Of a DNA stretch of 55,094 bases, positions 25,627-34,948 are shown piece after piece. The translations under genes and the position numbers were made by a program. The notes beneath the pieces were generated by a model that saw only the letters and a list, made by a program, of their open reading frames with translations, was not told the DNA's origin and did not search any database. Numbering within the stretch: position 1 is the first letter of the stretch; every line of letters begins with the position of its first letter. The stretch comes from Solirubrobacterales bacterium (GTDB taxonomy: Bacteria; Actinomycetota; Thermoleophilia; Solirubrobacterales; Solirubrobacteraceae), in contig JAFAXX010000031.1 of the NCBI GenBank assembly GCA_019240655.1, positions 1 through 55,094 on the forward strand, written 5' to 3'.

Positions 25627-26632
25627 CGCCCAGCACCGACAGCGCGGCCGCGGCGGCCACGTCTCCGCCGCGGCCGGCAAACGGAAACGGCGCTCCGCCG
25701 TCCGGAGCGACCGCGAGCCGTAAGCGCTCCGCCGCCGTGCGGGCCAGGAATGCGCCGACGCCGACCGCGACCACCTCGGTCGCGGCCGGCACCCGGCCGG
25801 CGACGCGCTCGAGCGCGGCGGCGACCGAGTCGACCTGCGCCGCCTCGACGGCGGCGGCGATCGCCTCCAGGTCCCCGGCGCCGAGCTGCTCGGGGTCGGC
25901 GCAGACGACGCGCGCCAGGCGGGAGCGCACCTCGGGCAGCGACGCGCCGCGACCGTCCGGGAACGTGCAGGTGCACTGCTCCGCGGCCAGGCTGCCGCGC
26001 AGCCGGTGGGCGTCGGCGGTGATCGCGAACAGCTCGGAGGAGACCGGGCAAAGCTCGCCACCGATCGGCACCTGCGAGACAACCGCGGCGACGTTGGTTC
26101 GCAGCGCGCCGGTGTAGAGGAGCTCGCCGGCGAGCAGCCGCTCGAGGTCGGTGCGCCCGCTGGCGGCAACCGCACCACCGACGATCGGGATCACGTCGGT
26201 GGTCGTTCCGCCGCAGTCGACCAGGATCGCGTCGGGACGCGAGCGCGCGAGCAGCAGCGCCGTGGCCATCCAGTTGGCGGCCGCGCATCGCAGCGGCGCG
26301 GCTCGCGCCCGGTCGAGGTCGACCAGCTCGCCGTCCGTGGTCATCACCCGCAGCCGGCGTCCCGGCAGCGCGTCTCGCGCGGCGTCGAGCACGTGCAGTA
26401 CTCCCTCCCGCTTGCTCGCGAACACGTCGACGAGCTCGGCGGTGGTGCTCAGCGCAACCGGGACGCCGGCGGGCCCGAGTCGGCCGACGATCTCGGCGAT
26501 CACGCCGCTCATCGCCTCCGGCTCGCGCCACACCTCGTACGGCTCGGAGGCGGTCTGCACCCGCCGGCCGGCCTCCACGACCGCCGCCTTGGTGTTGGCG
26601 CCGCCGACGTCGAGGCCGATCACTCGGGCCAT
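25619..26632 (-). CDS. mfnF: Hydantoinase/ASKHA-fold protein, MfnF-like
   Basis: A 337-residue hydantoinase A-related protein with an ASKHA (actin/Hsp70) fold: IGLDVGGANTKAAVVE at the start, STTAELVDVFASKREGV, and LVDCGGTTTDVIPIVGG near residue 140. In archaea MfnF condenses the furan diphosphate with tyramine in methanofuran synthesis, and relatives occur in all bacterial H4MPT clusters. ATG start; the divergent HisA-like gene begins only nine bases away. Function inferred from family and from the adjacent mfnE. Confidence 0.78.
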   Translation of the reverse strand: MARVIGLDVGGANTKAAVVEAGRRVQTASEPYEVWREPEAMSGVIAEIVGRLGPAGVPVALSTTAELVDVFASKREGVLHVLDAARDALPGRRLRVMTTDGELVDLDRARAAPLRCAAANWMATALLLARSRPDAILVDCGGTTTDVIPIVGGAVAASGRTDLERLLAGELLYTGALRTNVAAVVSQVPIGGELCPVSSELFAITADAHRLRGSLAAEQCTCTFPDGRGASLPEVRSRLARVVCADPEQLGAGDLEAIAAAVEAAQVDSVAAALERVAGRVPAATEVVAVGVGAFLARTAAERLRLAVAPDGGAPFPFAGRGGDVAAAAALSVLGGE

Positions 26633-26641
26633 CAGGGCATC

Positions 26642-27361
26642 ATGACGGGCACGATGCAGCTGGTGCCGGTCCTCGATCTCAAGGGCGGCGTCGTCGTCCA
26701 CGCCCGCCGCGGGCAGCGCGCCGCCTACGCGCCGCTGCGCAGCCCGCTCGTCGAGGGCTGCGAGCCGGTTGCGGTCGCCCGGGCGCTGTGCGCCGCCGCT
26801 CGGACGACGCGCCTGTACGTCGCCGATCTGGACGCGCTCGCCGGTGGGCTCGTCGACCTGCCGGCGCTGAGCGCGCTGGCGGAGGTGGCGGAGCTATGGG
26901 TCGACGCCGGGGCCACGACCGAGGAGCGGGCAGCGGCGCTGGCCCGGGCGGGCGTTTCTGGCAACGTCCTCGGCACGGAGTCGCTCGGGCCCGAGGACCC
27001 CGACGAGCGCGCTCTCGCCGCGCCGGCGCCGCGGCGGGTGCTGAGCGTCGACCTCCGCGACGGGAAGCTCGTCTCCGCGCGTCCCGAGCTCGCCGGCCGG
27101 CCGCCGGCAGCCGCCGCGCCGCTGGCCGAGGCGCTCGGGGCGCGTGAGGTGCTGGTGATCGACCTCGCCCGCGTCGGCAGCGGGTCGGGTCCGCCGCTGC
27201 GCGCGGTCGCCGAGCTCGCGGTGGCCCTTCCCGAGCTCGCCATCTACGCCGGCGGCGGCGTGCGCGACGAGCAGGACCTGCGCGCGCTCGAGTCGGCCGG
27301 AGCCACCGGCGCGCTGGTCGCGACGGCGCTCCACGAGGGCCGCCTCGGCCTCACACCGTGA
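26642..27361 (+). CDS. HisA-like TIM-barrel protein of the C1 cluster
   Basis: A 239-residue (beta-alpha)8 barrel resembling HisA/HisF: LVPVLDLKGGVVVHARRGQRAAY at the N-terminus, LYVADLDAL, VLVIDLARVGSG and YAGGGVRDEQDLRAL. HisA paralogues of this sort sit in bacterial methanopterin/methanofuran gene clusters and have no proven reaction. The ATG at 26642 leaves nine bases to the divergent mfnF; a second ATG at 26654 is also possible. The 3' end lies in a 34-base tandem repeat. Confidence 0.82.
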   Translation: MTGTMQLVPVLDLKGGVVVHARRGQRAAYAPLRSPLVEGCEPVAVARALCAAARTTRLYVADLDALAGGLVDLPALSALAEVAELWVDAGATTEERAAALARAGVSGNVLGTESLGPEDPDERALAAPAPRRVLSVDLRDGKLVSARPELAGRPPAAAAPLAEALGAREVLVIDLARVGSGSGPPLRAVAELAVALPELAIYAGGGVRDEQDLRALESAGATGALVATALHEGRLGLTP

Positions 27362-27428
27362 CCCTCACGAGGGCCGCCTCGACCTCACACCGTGACCCTC
27401 ACAACGGCCGCCTCGGCCACGCCGTGAC
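27335..27428. repeat. 34-base tandem repeat across two convergent stop codons
   Basis: Two near-identical 34-base units at 27335-27368 and 27369-27402 begin GAGGGCCGCCTCG and differ at one base. A third degenerate unit runs from 27403 to about 27428. The repeat includes the last codons and stop of the HisA-like gene and the last codons of the ATP-grasp gene on the other strand, so local duplication produced the present 3' ends. Confidence 0.8.
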
Positions 27429-28316
27429 CAGCGCCTCGCATGTCCGGAGCACCCGCGCGGTCAGGTCCTCGGCGCAGACCGACTGCAGCGCCTGCCAGCC
27501 GGGAATGCCGTTGACGTCAACCACGACGATCTCCCCGTCCGGCGAGACCAGCAGGTCGACCCCGGCGACGTCGGCCTCGAGCGCGGCGGCCGCCGTCACC
27601 GCGACGCCGCGCTCGGCGTCACTCGGCACGACGGCGCGCGGACGCGCGCCGCGGGCGATGTTGGCCCGCCACGTGTCGCTCTCGCGGAGCATCGCGCCGG
27701 CGACCTCGCCGGCGAGCACGAGCACGCGCACGTCGCGCCGCCCGGCGGGGGCGATCGTGCGTTGCACGTAGTAGACGGTCCGCTCGAGCTCGAGCGCGCG
27801 AAACACGCGGTGGGCGAGGTCGCGGTCCTCCACCCGTACGATCCCGTTGCCCATCGCGCCGAACAGCGGCTTGACCACGATGTCGCCGCCCAGGCGCTCG
27901 AACGCCAGCATCGCGTCGTCGTAGCGCTCACAGACGACCGTCGGCGGCGTCGGCACCCCGGCGTGCGCCAGCACCGCGCCGGCCCACGACTTGTCGATCG
28001 TCCGCTCGATCGCGCGCGGACCGTTGACGCAGCGGACGCCCTGCTCGGCGAGCACATGCAGCGCGTCCATGCGAAAGATCACTTGTTCGAGCGAGCCGCG
28101 CGGGAGTCCGCGGACGATCATCAGGTCGAGGCCGCTCAGCACCGCGCCCGCGGGGCCGAGCACGCGCAACTCTCCGTGCTCGTCGACCTCCGAGCGCAGG
28201 CGGGTGGCGGGAATCGCGAGGACCTCGTGGCCGCGTGCGGTCAGGGCGGCGAGCAGGCCGCGCGTGTGCCACGAGCCGGACGCGCCGAGCACCCCGACCC
28301 GCAGCCGCGCGCTCAT
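27399..28316 (-). CDS. ATP-grasp ligase, RimK/MptN-like
   Basis: A 305-residue ATP-grasp enzyme related to RimK-type glutamate ligases. After an N-terminal Rossmann-like part, ERTIDKSWAGAVLAHAGVPTPPTVVCE opens the ATP-grasp domain, VVKPLFGAMGNGIVRV is the nucleotide lysine and Gly loop, and VVDVNGIPGWQAL is the metal-binding end. Such ligases in C1 clusters are thought to add glutamate or a similar acid to H4MPT or methanofuran. It overlaps mch by four bases and ends the leftward fhc operon. Confidence 0.85.
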   Translation of the reverse strand: MSARLRVGVLGASGSWHTRGLLAALTARGHEVLAIPATRLRSEVDEHGELRVLGPAGAVLSGLDLMIVRGLPRGSLEQVIFRMDALHVLAEQGVRCVNGPRAIERTIDKSWAGAVLAHAGVPTPPTVVCERYDDAMLAFERLGGDIVVKPLFGAMGNGIVRVEDRDLAHRVFRALELERTVYYVQRTIAPAGRRDVRVLVLAGEVAGAMLRESDTWRANIARGARPRAVVPSDAERGVAVTAAAALEADVAGVDLLVSPDGEIVVVDVNGIPGWQALQSVCAEDLTARVLRTCEALVTAWPRRPL

Positions 28317-29263
28317 CGCGTGAACGAGCGCTCGAGCACCTCGGGCGCGAGCCCACCGCCATGATGCGCGCGCCCGGACTCGGTGCTGGTGAGCGTGACC
28401 GCGGCGGGACTGAACAGCATCGGGTCGATGTCGTAGAAGTTCCAGTCCGCGGCGGCGAGGAGCTCCCCGAACGGTGTGCCGAACGCCTCCGAGGCCGTCG
28501 ACGGGAGGCGCTTGGCCAGCTCCGCCGCCTCGTCGTCGCCGGCCTCCACCCACAGGTGGACGGTGCCGCCGTAGAGCACCGCGTCGTTCGTGCGCCCGAT
28601 CGCCGCCGGGTCCTCGGCCGCCACCGGAGCGATCGGGCAACAGCCCCAGCCGCTGCGCACCCGGGCGGGGTCGACGCCGAGCTCGTGCAGCTTGTGCAGC
28701 GCGGTCTCGACCACCCGGGCGGAGATCTGCACCGAGCCGCACACGGAAGCCGTGGGCGCGATCAGGAACGTGACCGCGGATGCGGATACGCCGCAGCGCC
28801 CCGCCACCTTCTCGACGATCTCCGCCGGCGGCGCCTTGCGCGTCTCCAGGCAGAGGATCGCCCGCTTCGCGCGCTCGCGCCAGGCCAGCTCGGCAAACAG
28901 CTCCTCGGCACGCGCGAGGGCGCGCCCCGGGCCGCTGGCCATCGCGAAGAAGTCCTCGTGCTCGAGCTTCCAGCCAGCGTATTGCGCGGCCAGGCAGGCG
29001 GCGGCCGGGTCGTCCACCGCGACCCCCACGCCAGGCCAAACCCGTTGGCCCACCGGCACCGGCACCGGGTCGATCTTCCCAAGCCCGCCCATGCAGGCGG
29101 CGGCAAAGCCGAGACCGGCCTGCAGCCCGCCGCGAGCCTCAGCGCCACAGTCGACCACGCGCGCCCCGCAGTCCAGCGTGCGGGCCTCGATCCCCAGCGC
29201 GTCGGCGTCGCCGAGGAGCGCCTCGACCACCGCGGCGGCACGGTCGTTCATCGACAGGCTCAC
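28313..29263 (-). CDS. mch: Methenyl-H4MPT cyclohydrolase
   Basis: A 316-residue cytoplasmic enzyme that hydrolyses methenyl-H4MPT to 5-formyl-H4MPT. The segments AGLGFAAACMGGLGKI, SGPGRALA, FLIAPTASVCGSVQISARVVETALHKL and GCCPIAP are diagnostic of Mch. The start is GTG, sharing four bases with fhcC; an ATG twelve bases later is possible. It sits between fhcC and the ATP-grasp gene, matching the fhc-mch coupling of methylotrophs. Confidence 0.94.
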   Translation of the reverse strand: MSLSMNDRAAAVVEALLGDADALGIEARTLDCGARVVDCGAEARGGLQAGLGFAAACMGGLGKIDPVPVPVGQRVWPGVGVAVDDPAAACLAAQYAGWKLEHEDFFAMASGPGRALARAEELFAELAWRERAKRAILCLETRKAPPAEIVEKVAGRCGVSASAVTFLIAPTASVCGSVQISARVVETALHKLHELGVDPARVRSGWGCCPIAPVAAEDPAAIGRTNDAVLYGGTVHLWVEAGDDEAAELAKRLPSTASEAFGTPFGELLAAADWNFYDIDPMLFSPAAVTLTSTESGRAHHGGGLAPEVLERSFTR

Positions 29264-30081
29264 AGGACCTCCTCGTCGTCGAAGATCAGGATCTCACCGC
29301 GGCCGAGCTCGGTCCGGTCCCCGGACCACCGTGCCCACCGGCCGCGCAGCAGCGCCCCGCCCACGTCGAGGCCGAGCTCGCGGGCCCGCCGCAGTTGCAG
29401 GCGGAGCGCGGGCGGCCGATAGCGGGCGGCGAAGGCATAGCCGGGGAGCGGCTCGATCGGTGCCCCGGACACGAGGCTGCCCCGCCGGTTGCCGATCCCG
29501 GCCTCCGCGCCGATCCCGCCGAGAGCGATCACCGTGCCCGCCAGCATCCGCAGCCCGGCGCCGCTGCCCGCCCGGCCGCCGACCGCCATCAGCCCGCGCC
29601 GCATGCCGGCGCCGGCCTCCTCGCCGGCGTCGCCGGAGATGACGATCTCGCCGCCGGTCATGCCTGCGCGGGCGCCGGGATACGCAGCGCCCGCGCGGGC
29701 GCCGGCGTCGCCGGAGATCCGCACGAGGCCGCCGGACATCTCGGCGCCGGCCCAGGCCCCGGCGTCGCCGCGGACGACGATCTCGCCGCCGCTCATCCGG
29801 GCGCCGACATGGTCGCCGCAGGGTCCCTCGACCACCACGCGGCCACCGGACATCCGCGCGCCGATCCCCTCCACCCGGCCCAGTTCGCCGGCCAGCACGA
29901 GCTCCTCGCCCGCGGTCCCCGAGATCTCGAACAGCTCGCCCACGGCCACCGTCTCCCGACCGCAGCGAACGTTCACGGCGGCGATCCCCGCGGCGTCGAT
30001 GCCGTGCAACCGCTCGGGGATCAGCGCGTTCGCGATCACCCGCGCGGGAGGCCGCGCGCGTAGGCTGAGGGTGAGCGTCAC
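29260..30081 (-). CDS. fhcC: Formyltransferase/hydrolase complex subunit C
   Basis: A 273-residue beta-helix subunit of the Fhc complex, which transfers formyl from H4MPT to methanofuran and hydrolyses it to formate. The middle is a run of about six Gly-rich coils of the form GxxxGARMSGGxIVVxGxAG, the pattern shared with FmdC and GltB C-terminal domains. GTG start overlapping fhcD by four bases. Confidence 0.93.
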   Translation of the reverse strand: MTLTLSLRARPPARVIANALIPERLHGIDAAGIAAVNVRCGRETVAVGELFEISGTAGEELVLAGELGRVEGIGARMSGGRVVVEGPCGDHVGARMSGGEIVVRGDAGAWAGAEMSGGLVRISGDAGARAGAAYPGARAGMTGGEIVISGDAGEEAGAGMRRGLMAVGGRAGSGAGLRMLAGTVIALGGIGAEAGIGNRRGSLVSGAPIEPLPGYAFAARYRPPALRLQLRRARELGLDVGGALLRGRWARWSGDRTELGRGEILIFDDEEVL

Positions 30082-30983
30082 GGTGGGTCCTGGAGCTCTG
30101 AGAGCGGGAAGTGGAATTCGCCGAGCTTGCCGCCGAAGTTCACCGAGCTGACGTGCGCGGCGCCTGCGGCGGCCGCGGCGTGCAGCCCGCGACGCATCGC
30201 CTCGCGCACGGCCTCCTCGTCGACGCCGTCGATCACGATCTCGAACACCGCGCCGACGCCCTCGGGGACGAGCGTGTCGTCGACCTGAGCGCGCAGCGTG
30301 GGAGCCATCTGGTGGTTGGTCGAGGCGGGCATCGAGGACGAGGTGAGCGCGCCGACCTTGCTGCCGCTGCGCGCGATTCCTCCCGGGAAGGGCAGCGCGA
30401 TGCCCTCGCCGCGTATCGCCTCGGCCGCCGCCTGAGCGGCGGCGAGCGCGCCGGTGTCCTCCGCCGCCCCGATCACCAGGTTGCCTCCCCCCACGCCGCT
30501 GCCGACGCCCAGGGAGTCGCTGACCAGGAACTCGCCCTCCATCACCGGGATCCGCCAGAAGCGCCGCCCCGCGATCACCTTGCTGGCCTGGAAGCCGTCG
30601 CCGAAGTAGCGCAGCCCCGCGCCCAGGCCCACCGTCTTCTCGGCGCTCTCGAGCCCGTCGAAGCAGGCCGTCGTGGGACACGTCATCACGCACTGGCCAA
30701 CGCGGTCGAGCGCGCGCTTGCCGACGCTCTCGCGGTCCATCGCGAACAGCAGGACGGCGATCCCCGGCCGGCCGTCGGGCGTCTGCTCGGGGCTCAGCGA
30801 GCGCTCGATCGCCGCCTCGCACTTGCAGCCGATCACCGAGGTGGCAAAGCCGGTCGCCGAGCGAGCCGCCTCGTACGCCCAGTCCGCGGTGGCAGCGGTG
30901 ACCACGAGCCGGGCGTAGCGCATCGGGAACGCCTCTGCGAACGTGTCGGCGACCTCGGTGTCGCCCAACCTGTAGCCGCTCAC
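30078..30983 (-). CDS. fhcD: Formylmethanofuran:H4MPT formyltransferase subunit
   Basis: A 301-residue Ftr/FhcD protein that moves the formyl group between H4MPT and methanofuran. Seen are DTFAEAFPMRYARLVVTA, TSVIGCKCEAAIE, CVMTCPTTACFDGL, GFQASKVIAGRRFWRIPVMEGEF and SVNFGGKLGEFHFPL, all in normal order and length. GTG start; four-base overlaps with fhcA and fhcC. Confidence 0.95.
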   Translation of the reverse strand: MSGYRLGDTEVADTFAEAFPMRYARLVVTAATADWAYEAARSATGFATSVIGCKCEAAIERSLSPEQTPDGRPGIAVLLFAMDRESVGKRALDRVGQCVMTCPTTACFDGLESAEKTVGLGAGLRYFGDGFQASKVIAGRRFWRIPVMEGEFLVSDSLGVGSGVGGGNLVIGAAEDTGALAAAQAAAEAIRGEGIALPFPGGIARSGSKVGALTSSSMPASTNHQMAPTLRAQVDDTLVPEGVGAVFEIVIDGVDEEAVREAMRRGLHAAAAAGAAHVSSVNFGGKLGEFHFPLSELQDPP

Positions 30984-32629
30984 GAACCCGCCTCCACGAT
31001 CCGCGCCGGCTCGCGCAGCGCCGGGTCGCGCACCGGGTAGTGGGCGAACGCCACCGTGTAGCGCTCGCCGAACAGCGGCTCGAGCACGCGGCTGACTTCG
31101 GGATCGAAGGCGGCGCGGCTCGAGAGCAGCAGCCCGTCGTCGGCGCGGCGAAGCTCGCCTTCCTCGACGGCCAGCTCTCCGCCCTTGATCACGTACCGGG
31201 GGGTGGCGAACATCTCCTCCCGGTCGGCGCGATCGTGGTAGATCGTCACGTCGGCGTCGGCGCCGATCCCGAGGTGGCCCTTGTCCCGCAGCCCGAGCCG
31301 GCGGGCCGGCGCGGCGCGCGTGACGATCGCGACCTCGTTGAGGGTGTACTCCCGGTCGAGCCCGTCGAGCAGCGCGGTTTCCCGGATCGCTCGCTGGTTG
31401 GCCCGGCTGATCTGCTCCTCGCGGAAGCCACGGTCCATCAGCAGCCGGATGAGCTTCGGGTAGGCGAGGAACGAGCCGCCGTTGGGATGATCGGTGGAGA
31501 GCATCACCTGCCAGGGGTCCCGGCCGAGCAGGAACAGCTCGAGACCGATCCCCCACTGCAGGGCGTGCACGTAGTTGCGCGCCCGGTAGCTGTAAGGCAC
31601 GATCCCGCACCCGGTCTCGACCTCGGTGTCGTGGTTTATCCACTTGCCGCCGCTCAGGTCGCGGAGCACCGCCGAGACGTGAGCGTCCGCGGTCGTCGTC
31701 ATGGCCTCGCCGAACATCACCTGGCCGACGTCGGCGGTCAGCTCGGGATGCCCACCGAGGTAATCGAGCAGCTCGGGCGCGCGCGAGCGGAGCCGGCCCC
31801 CGGGCTTGCCGCCGTAGCAATGGAACTGCAGGTGCGCGAAGTGCGCCCGGCGCCCGGAGAGCGTGCGCATCGTCTCGAGCGTGGTATCGGCATTGCCGGC
31901 GACGCCTAGGTTGTTCGCATGGACGTGGACGGGATGCGGCAGCCCGAGCTCGTCGACCGCCCCGCCGATCGCCTCGAGCACCTGGCGCGGCGTCACCGCG
32001 AAGCCGGCCACCTGGTCATCGAGCGAGTCGACGTAGCCGTTGTTCTGCTTCCACAGCTCCACGCCGCCGGGGTTCACGAGCTTGACCCCGTAGCCGCCGG
32101 TCGCCTCCAGCCACCACGCGACGGCGTCGCGCAGCGCGGGCGAAACCGCGCCGCGCGACTCCCGGATCAGCTCGAACAGCACCTGGTTGTTGCCCATGAG
32201 GACCAGGAATGCCTTGTCGATCATCGGCGTGTCGCGCAGCTCGGAGAGCACGTGGCGCGCGGCGAGCGGCGGGGCGGCGGCCTCGACCACGGTCGTGTAG
32301 CCAAGCAGCGAGTACCGGTAGCCGGTCGCGAACGTCGACGGGACGAGCCCGCCCGTGCCCGACCGCAGGGCGCCGGCGCACGCCTCGACGTCGTCACGAC
32401 GGAGCTCGAAGGACAGCCTCCGGGCGGCGTTGACCTTCGGTCCGGCGATGTGCGCGTGGATGTCGACGCCGCCCGGCATCACCACCATCCCGCGGGCGTC
32501 GATCCGGCGGGCATCGGGGCCGACTTCGGCGACCACCTTGCCGCCGTCGATGCACACGTCGTGGAGCTCCCCGTCGACGTCGTTGGCCGGGTCGTGGACG
32601 CGGCCGCCGCTGATCCGCAGCGCGCTCAC
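30980..32629 (-). CDS. fhcA: Formyltransferase/hydrolase complex subunit A (hydrolase)
   Basis: A 549-residue amidohydrolase-fold subunit that hydrolyses formyl-methanofuran to formate. The binuclear metal motif is GGVDIHAHIAGPKVN near residue 55, with later ligands in PVHVHANNLG, HLQFHCYGG and LSTDHPNGG. The GTG start overlaps fhcB by four bases. It is homologous to FmdA of archaeal formylmethanofuran dehydrogenase but works in the oxidative, hydrolytic direction in bacteria. Confidence 0.95.
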   Translation of the reverse strand: MSALRISGGRVHDPANDVDGELHDVCIDGGKVVAEVGPDARRIDARGMVVMPGGVDIHAHIAGPKVNAARRLSFELRRDDVEACAGALRSGTGGLVPSTFATGYRYSLLGYTTVVEAAAPPLAARHVLSELRDTPMIDKAFLVLMGNNQVLFELIRESRGAVSPALRDAVAWWLEATGGYGVKLVNPGGVELWKQNNGYVDSLDDQVAGFAVTPRQVLEAIGGAVDELGLPHPVHVHANNLGVAGNADTTLETMRTLSGRRAHFAHLQFHCYGGKPGGRLRSRAPELLDYLGGHPELTADVGQVMFGEAMTTTADAHVSAVLRDLSGGKWINHDTEVETGCGIVPYSYRARNYVHALQWGIGLELFLLGRDPWQVMLSTDHPNGGSFLAYPKLIRLLMDRGFREEQISRANQRAIRETALLDGLDREYTLNEVAIVTRAAPARRLGLRDKGHLGIGADADVTIYHDRADREEMFATPRYVIKGGELAVEEGELRRADDGLLLSSRAAFDPEVSRVLEPLFGERYTVAFAHYPVRDPALREPARIVEAGS

Positions 32630-33858
32630 CGCTCGATCTCCGCGAGCAGCCGCGCCAGCAGCGCGGCCGCGCTTGGCGCGTCCCGGGCCAGCGGCGCCTG
32701 GAGAGCGAGCGGAACTCCGTCCAACCGGTGCGCGGTGCCCGTCGCCTCGACGCCGGCGGCGGCGGTGTGGATCGACACCTCGGCGTCACCGCGGGCCGGG
32801 AGGCTGCCGAGCGCGATCTCCGCCACCCCCGCCGGCGCCGGCGACAGGCCGCCTTCGATACAGAGCGAAACGTCGACGCCCTCGTCCGCCATGAGCGGCC
32901 GCGTGGCCGTCACCAGCTCCGGATGGCCGCCGGCGAGATCGACGCTCCCGCAGTACCCGGTCTGCCATGTCAAGACGTCCTCGGCGCCGGTGGCCCCGGC
33001 GGCGCTCGGCAGCGCCAGCGTGACCACGTGCCGGTCGCCGCACAGAGCTCGCACGAGCTCGTGGAGCGCGAGCGCGCGCCGCTGGCCACCCGCTCCGGAG
33101 CTCAGCGCCGGCCCATACACGAATGCGGCATGGGGCACTTCGCCGAGGCGCTCGAGCAGCCCACCGAGCGCATCGCCGAGGTCGCTCGACCGCGCCGCCA
33201 CCCCTCGTTGCATCGCGCGCAGGCAGGTGAGCGCCTCGAGGTCGCGCTCGCGCGCCCAGCGCAGCCGGAGGTCGGCGCGCGCCGCGGTGGCCGTGTCGCG
33301 GTCGTCGAGCACCACCAGCGTCCGCGTGCCGCGCCACGCCCTACGCGGGGAGCCGTCCGCGGAGCCGTCCACGAAGCCGAGGCGCTCGAGCAGCCGGGGA
33401 TGGCTCGTCAGCGGGTCCTCGCGCCAGATGACGACCACCTGCGAGCGGTCGCGGATCTCGCCCAGGGTGGCGCTCGACGCCCCCCGCAGCGGCAGCGCCG
33501 GCGCCCCCGGCCACGCGCCGGCCAGGCCGCCGGGCACCACCAGGGCGCCGAGCCGGTCGGCCAGGGCGACCGCGGCCCGCGCATCCTCCACGGTCGCTCC
33601 GTCGAAGCCGTAGATCAGCGGACGGCGCGCTCCGCGCAACAGCTCGGCGGCACGATTGAGCGCCGCCTCGACGCCGGCCGCCTGACCGCGGATCGTCGCG
33701 GCCGGCGCACTCGCCGGCCGGCGAGCGCGCTCGGAGAACCACTGCGCGCCGAGGGGACACGGTGGCTCGAGGCGCACGCCGTCGCCCGACGGCTCGATCG
33801 TCACGTCGTCGCAGAGCAGCGCGCAGCCCGCGCAGGTGACCGGTCCGGGGTCAGGCAC
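32626..33858 (-). CDS. fhcB: Formyltransferase/hydrolase complex subunit B
   Basis: A 410-residue homologue of the molybdenum/tungsten subunit FmdB. The N-terminal CAGCALLCDD...PPCPLGAQWF keeps four cysteines that could hold an Fe-S cluster. The segment ATLGEIRDRSQVVVIWREDPLTSHPRLL aligns with the metal-pterin region, but the Cys that binds Mo/W in archaeal enzymes, just before it, is replaced (AWPGAPALPLRG). That agrees with a hydrolytic, non-redox Fhc complex. GTG start, eight-base overlap with the ATP-grasp gene. Confidence 0.92.
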   Translation of the reverse strand: MPDPGPVTCAGCALLCDDVTIEPSGDGVRLEPPCPLGAQWFSERARRPASAPAATIRGQAAGVEAALNRAAELLRGARRPLIYGFDGATVEDARAAVALADRLGALVVPGGLAGAWPGAPALPLRGASSATLGEIRDRSQVVVIWREDPLTSHPRLLERLGFVDGSADGSPRRAWRGTRTLVVLDDRDTATAARADLRLRWARERDLEALTCLRAMQRGVAARSSDLGDALGGLLERLGEVPHAAFVYGPALSSGAGGQRRALALHELVRALCGDRHVVTLALPSAAGATGAEDVLTWQTGYCGSVDLAGGHPELVTATRPLMADEGVDVSLCIEGGLSPAPAGVAEIALGSLPARGDAEVSIHTAAAGVEATGTAHRLDGVPLALQAPLARDAPSAAALLARLLAEIER

Positions 33859-34948
33859 GGGCGCCCACCGCCTCGGAAAGGGCGGCGAGCAGGCGTGCCC
33901 CGCGGGCGGCGAGCTCGGCCGGGCCGGCGCTCGCCGAGATCAGCGTGCACACCGGAGCACCGCGTTTGATCGTCTCGCCGGCGTGGGGGACGTCGTGCAC
34001 GAGCCCCGCCGGCCACCAGGCGGGGTCGGGCGCGCAAACGTCGCGGTGAGCGAACAGCACGAGCTTCACCTTTGCACACCGCGTCGCCGGCGGTGCCCCG
34101 GCGGTCGGCACGCCGAGGCCGCGCGCTCCCCGGACATGAGCCTCGAAGCTGCCCGGCCCGAACAGCTCGAGCGCGGCCGGCGGCCGCGGGTTGACCTCGA
34201 GCACCCAGGCGTGGCGCCCGTCCCAGACCGCGTCGACGCCGAAGGCTCCGTACACGCCGAAGCGCGCCGCCACTTCGCCGCACACCGCGCGGAGCCGGCC
34301 GTCGAGCTCGGCCCGCTCCGCCTCGGGCAGGCGAGGAGGCGAGACGTTGCCCATCCACTGAAAGCTCCGCGGGCGCTGCAGCTGCTCGGTCAGCCCGAGC
34401 ACGGCGGCCCGCCGGCCGTCGCCGATCGCCACGGCGGAGCACGAGAGCCCCTCGACGCGGCGCTGGAGGATCTCGTTCCCGCGCAACCGCCCGCCCGCCC
34501 ACCGGCGCACACCGCGCCCGCCGCCGCCGTGGCGCGGCTTGCGCAGCCATCGATCCGGGCCGTGCCCGCTCGCGCCGGCGCGCGGGAGCTCGTGCGCGCG
34601 GCGAGTCTCGGGCGCACGGGCGCCCACCGCCCGCGCCGCCGCGGCCACCGCCCACGGGTCGCGCACGGCGGCGAGCCGCTCGGGCGGCGTGCCGAGCAGC
34701 TCCAGTCGGCGGCTGAGGTCCGCCACCAGGTCGGGGCGGTTCTCGAGGCCGGCGCCGTAGACGACGGCGTCGGCGTCGGCGTCGCGCGCGAGCGCGGCCA
34801 GAGCGTCGTTGCTCGCGGCCGTCGCCCCGGCGGCAACCGCACGCAGGTCGACATCGCCAAAGCGGTCGAGCGCGGTCACCTCGTAGCCGTCGGCCACCGC
34901 GAGCTCGGCCAGCATGCGCGCGCTGAGCGCCACCACGAGGACCCTCAC
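33851..34948 (-). CDS. ATP-grasp protein of the C1 cluster
   Basis: A 365-residue ATP-grasp family protein different from the RimK-like one. It starts (GTG) RVLVVALSARMLAELAVADGYEV, has the ATP-binding part WLRKPRHGGGGRGVRRW and the closing GVDAVWDGRHAWVLEVNPRPPAALE. About 75 residues follow in a C-terminal domain (VKLVLFAHRDV...GAPVCTLISA). Such genes accompany fhc operons in bacterial H4MPT users and are required for cofactor formation in some, but the reaction is unsettled. Confidence 0.85.
   Translation of the reverse strand: MRVLVVALSARMLAELAVADGYEVTALDRFGDVDLRAVAAGATAASNDALAALARDADADAVVYGAGLENRPDLVADLSRRLELLGTPPERLAAVRDPWAVAAAARAVGARAPETRRAHELPRAGASGHGPDRWLRKPRHGGGGRGVRRWAGGRLRGNEILQRRVEGLSCSAVAIGDGRRAAVLGLTEQLQRPRSFQWMGNVSPPRLPEAERAELDGRLRAVCGEVAARFGVYGAFGVDAVWDGRHAWVLEVNPRPPAALELFGPGSFEAHVRGARGLGVPTAGAPPATRCAKVKLVLFAHRDVCAPDPAWWPAGLVHDVPHAGETIKRGAPVCTLISASAGPAELAARGARLLAALSEAVGARA

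Noticed and set aside
31919-33613. A 564-codon open frame on the plus strand
   Set aside because: It is antisense to fhcA and fhcB, both certain by motif and by four-base gene overlaps.
32626-33858. FhcB as a true formylmethanofuran dehydrogenase subunit
   Set aside because: The Cys that would bind Mo or W is absent, and no other dehydrogenase subunits or polyferredoxin genes are present.
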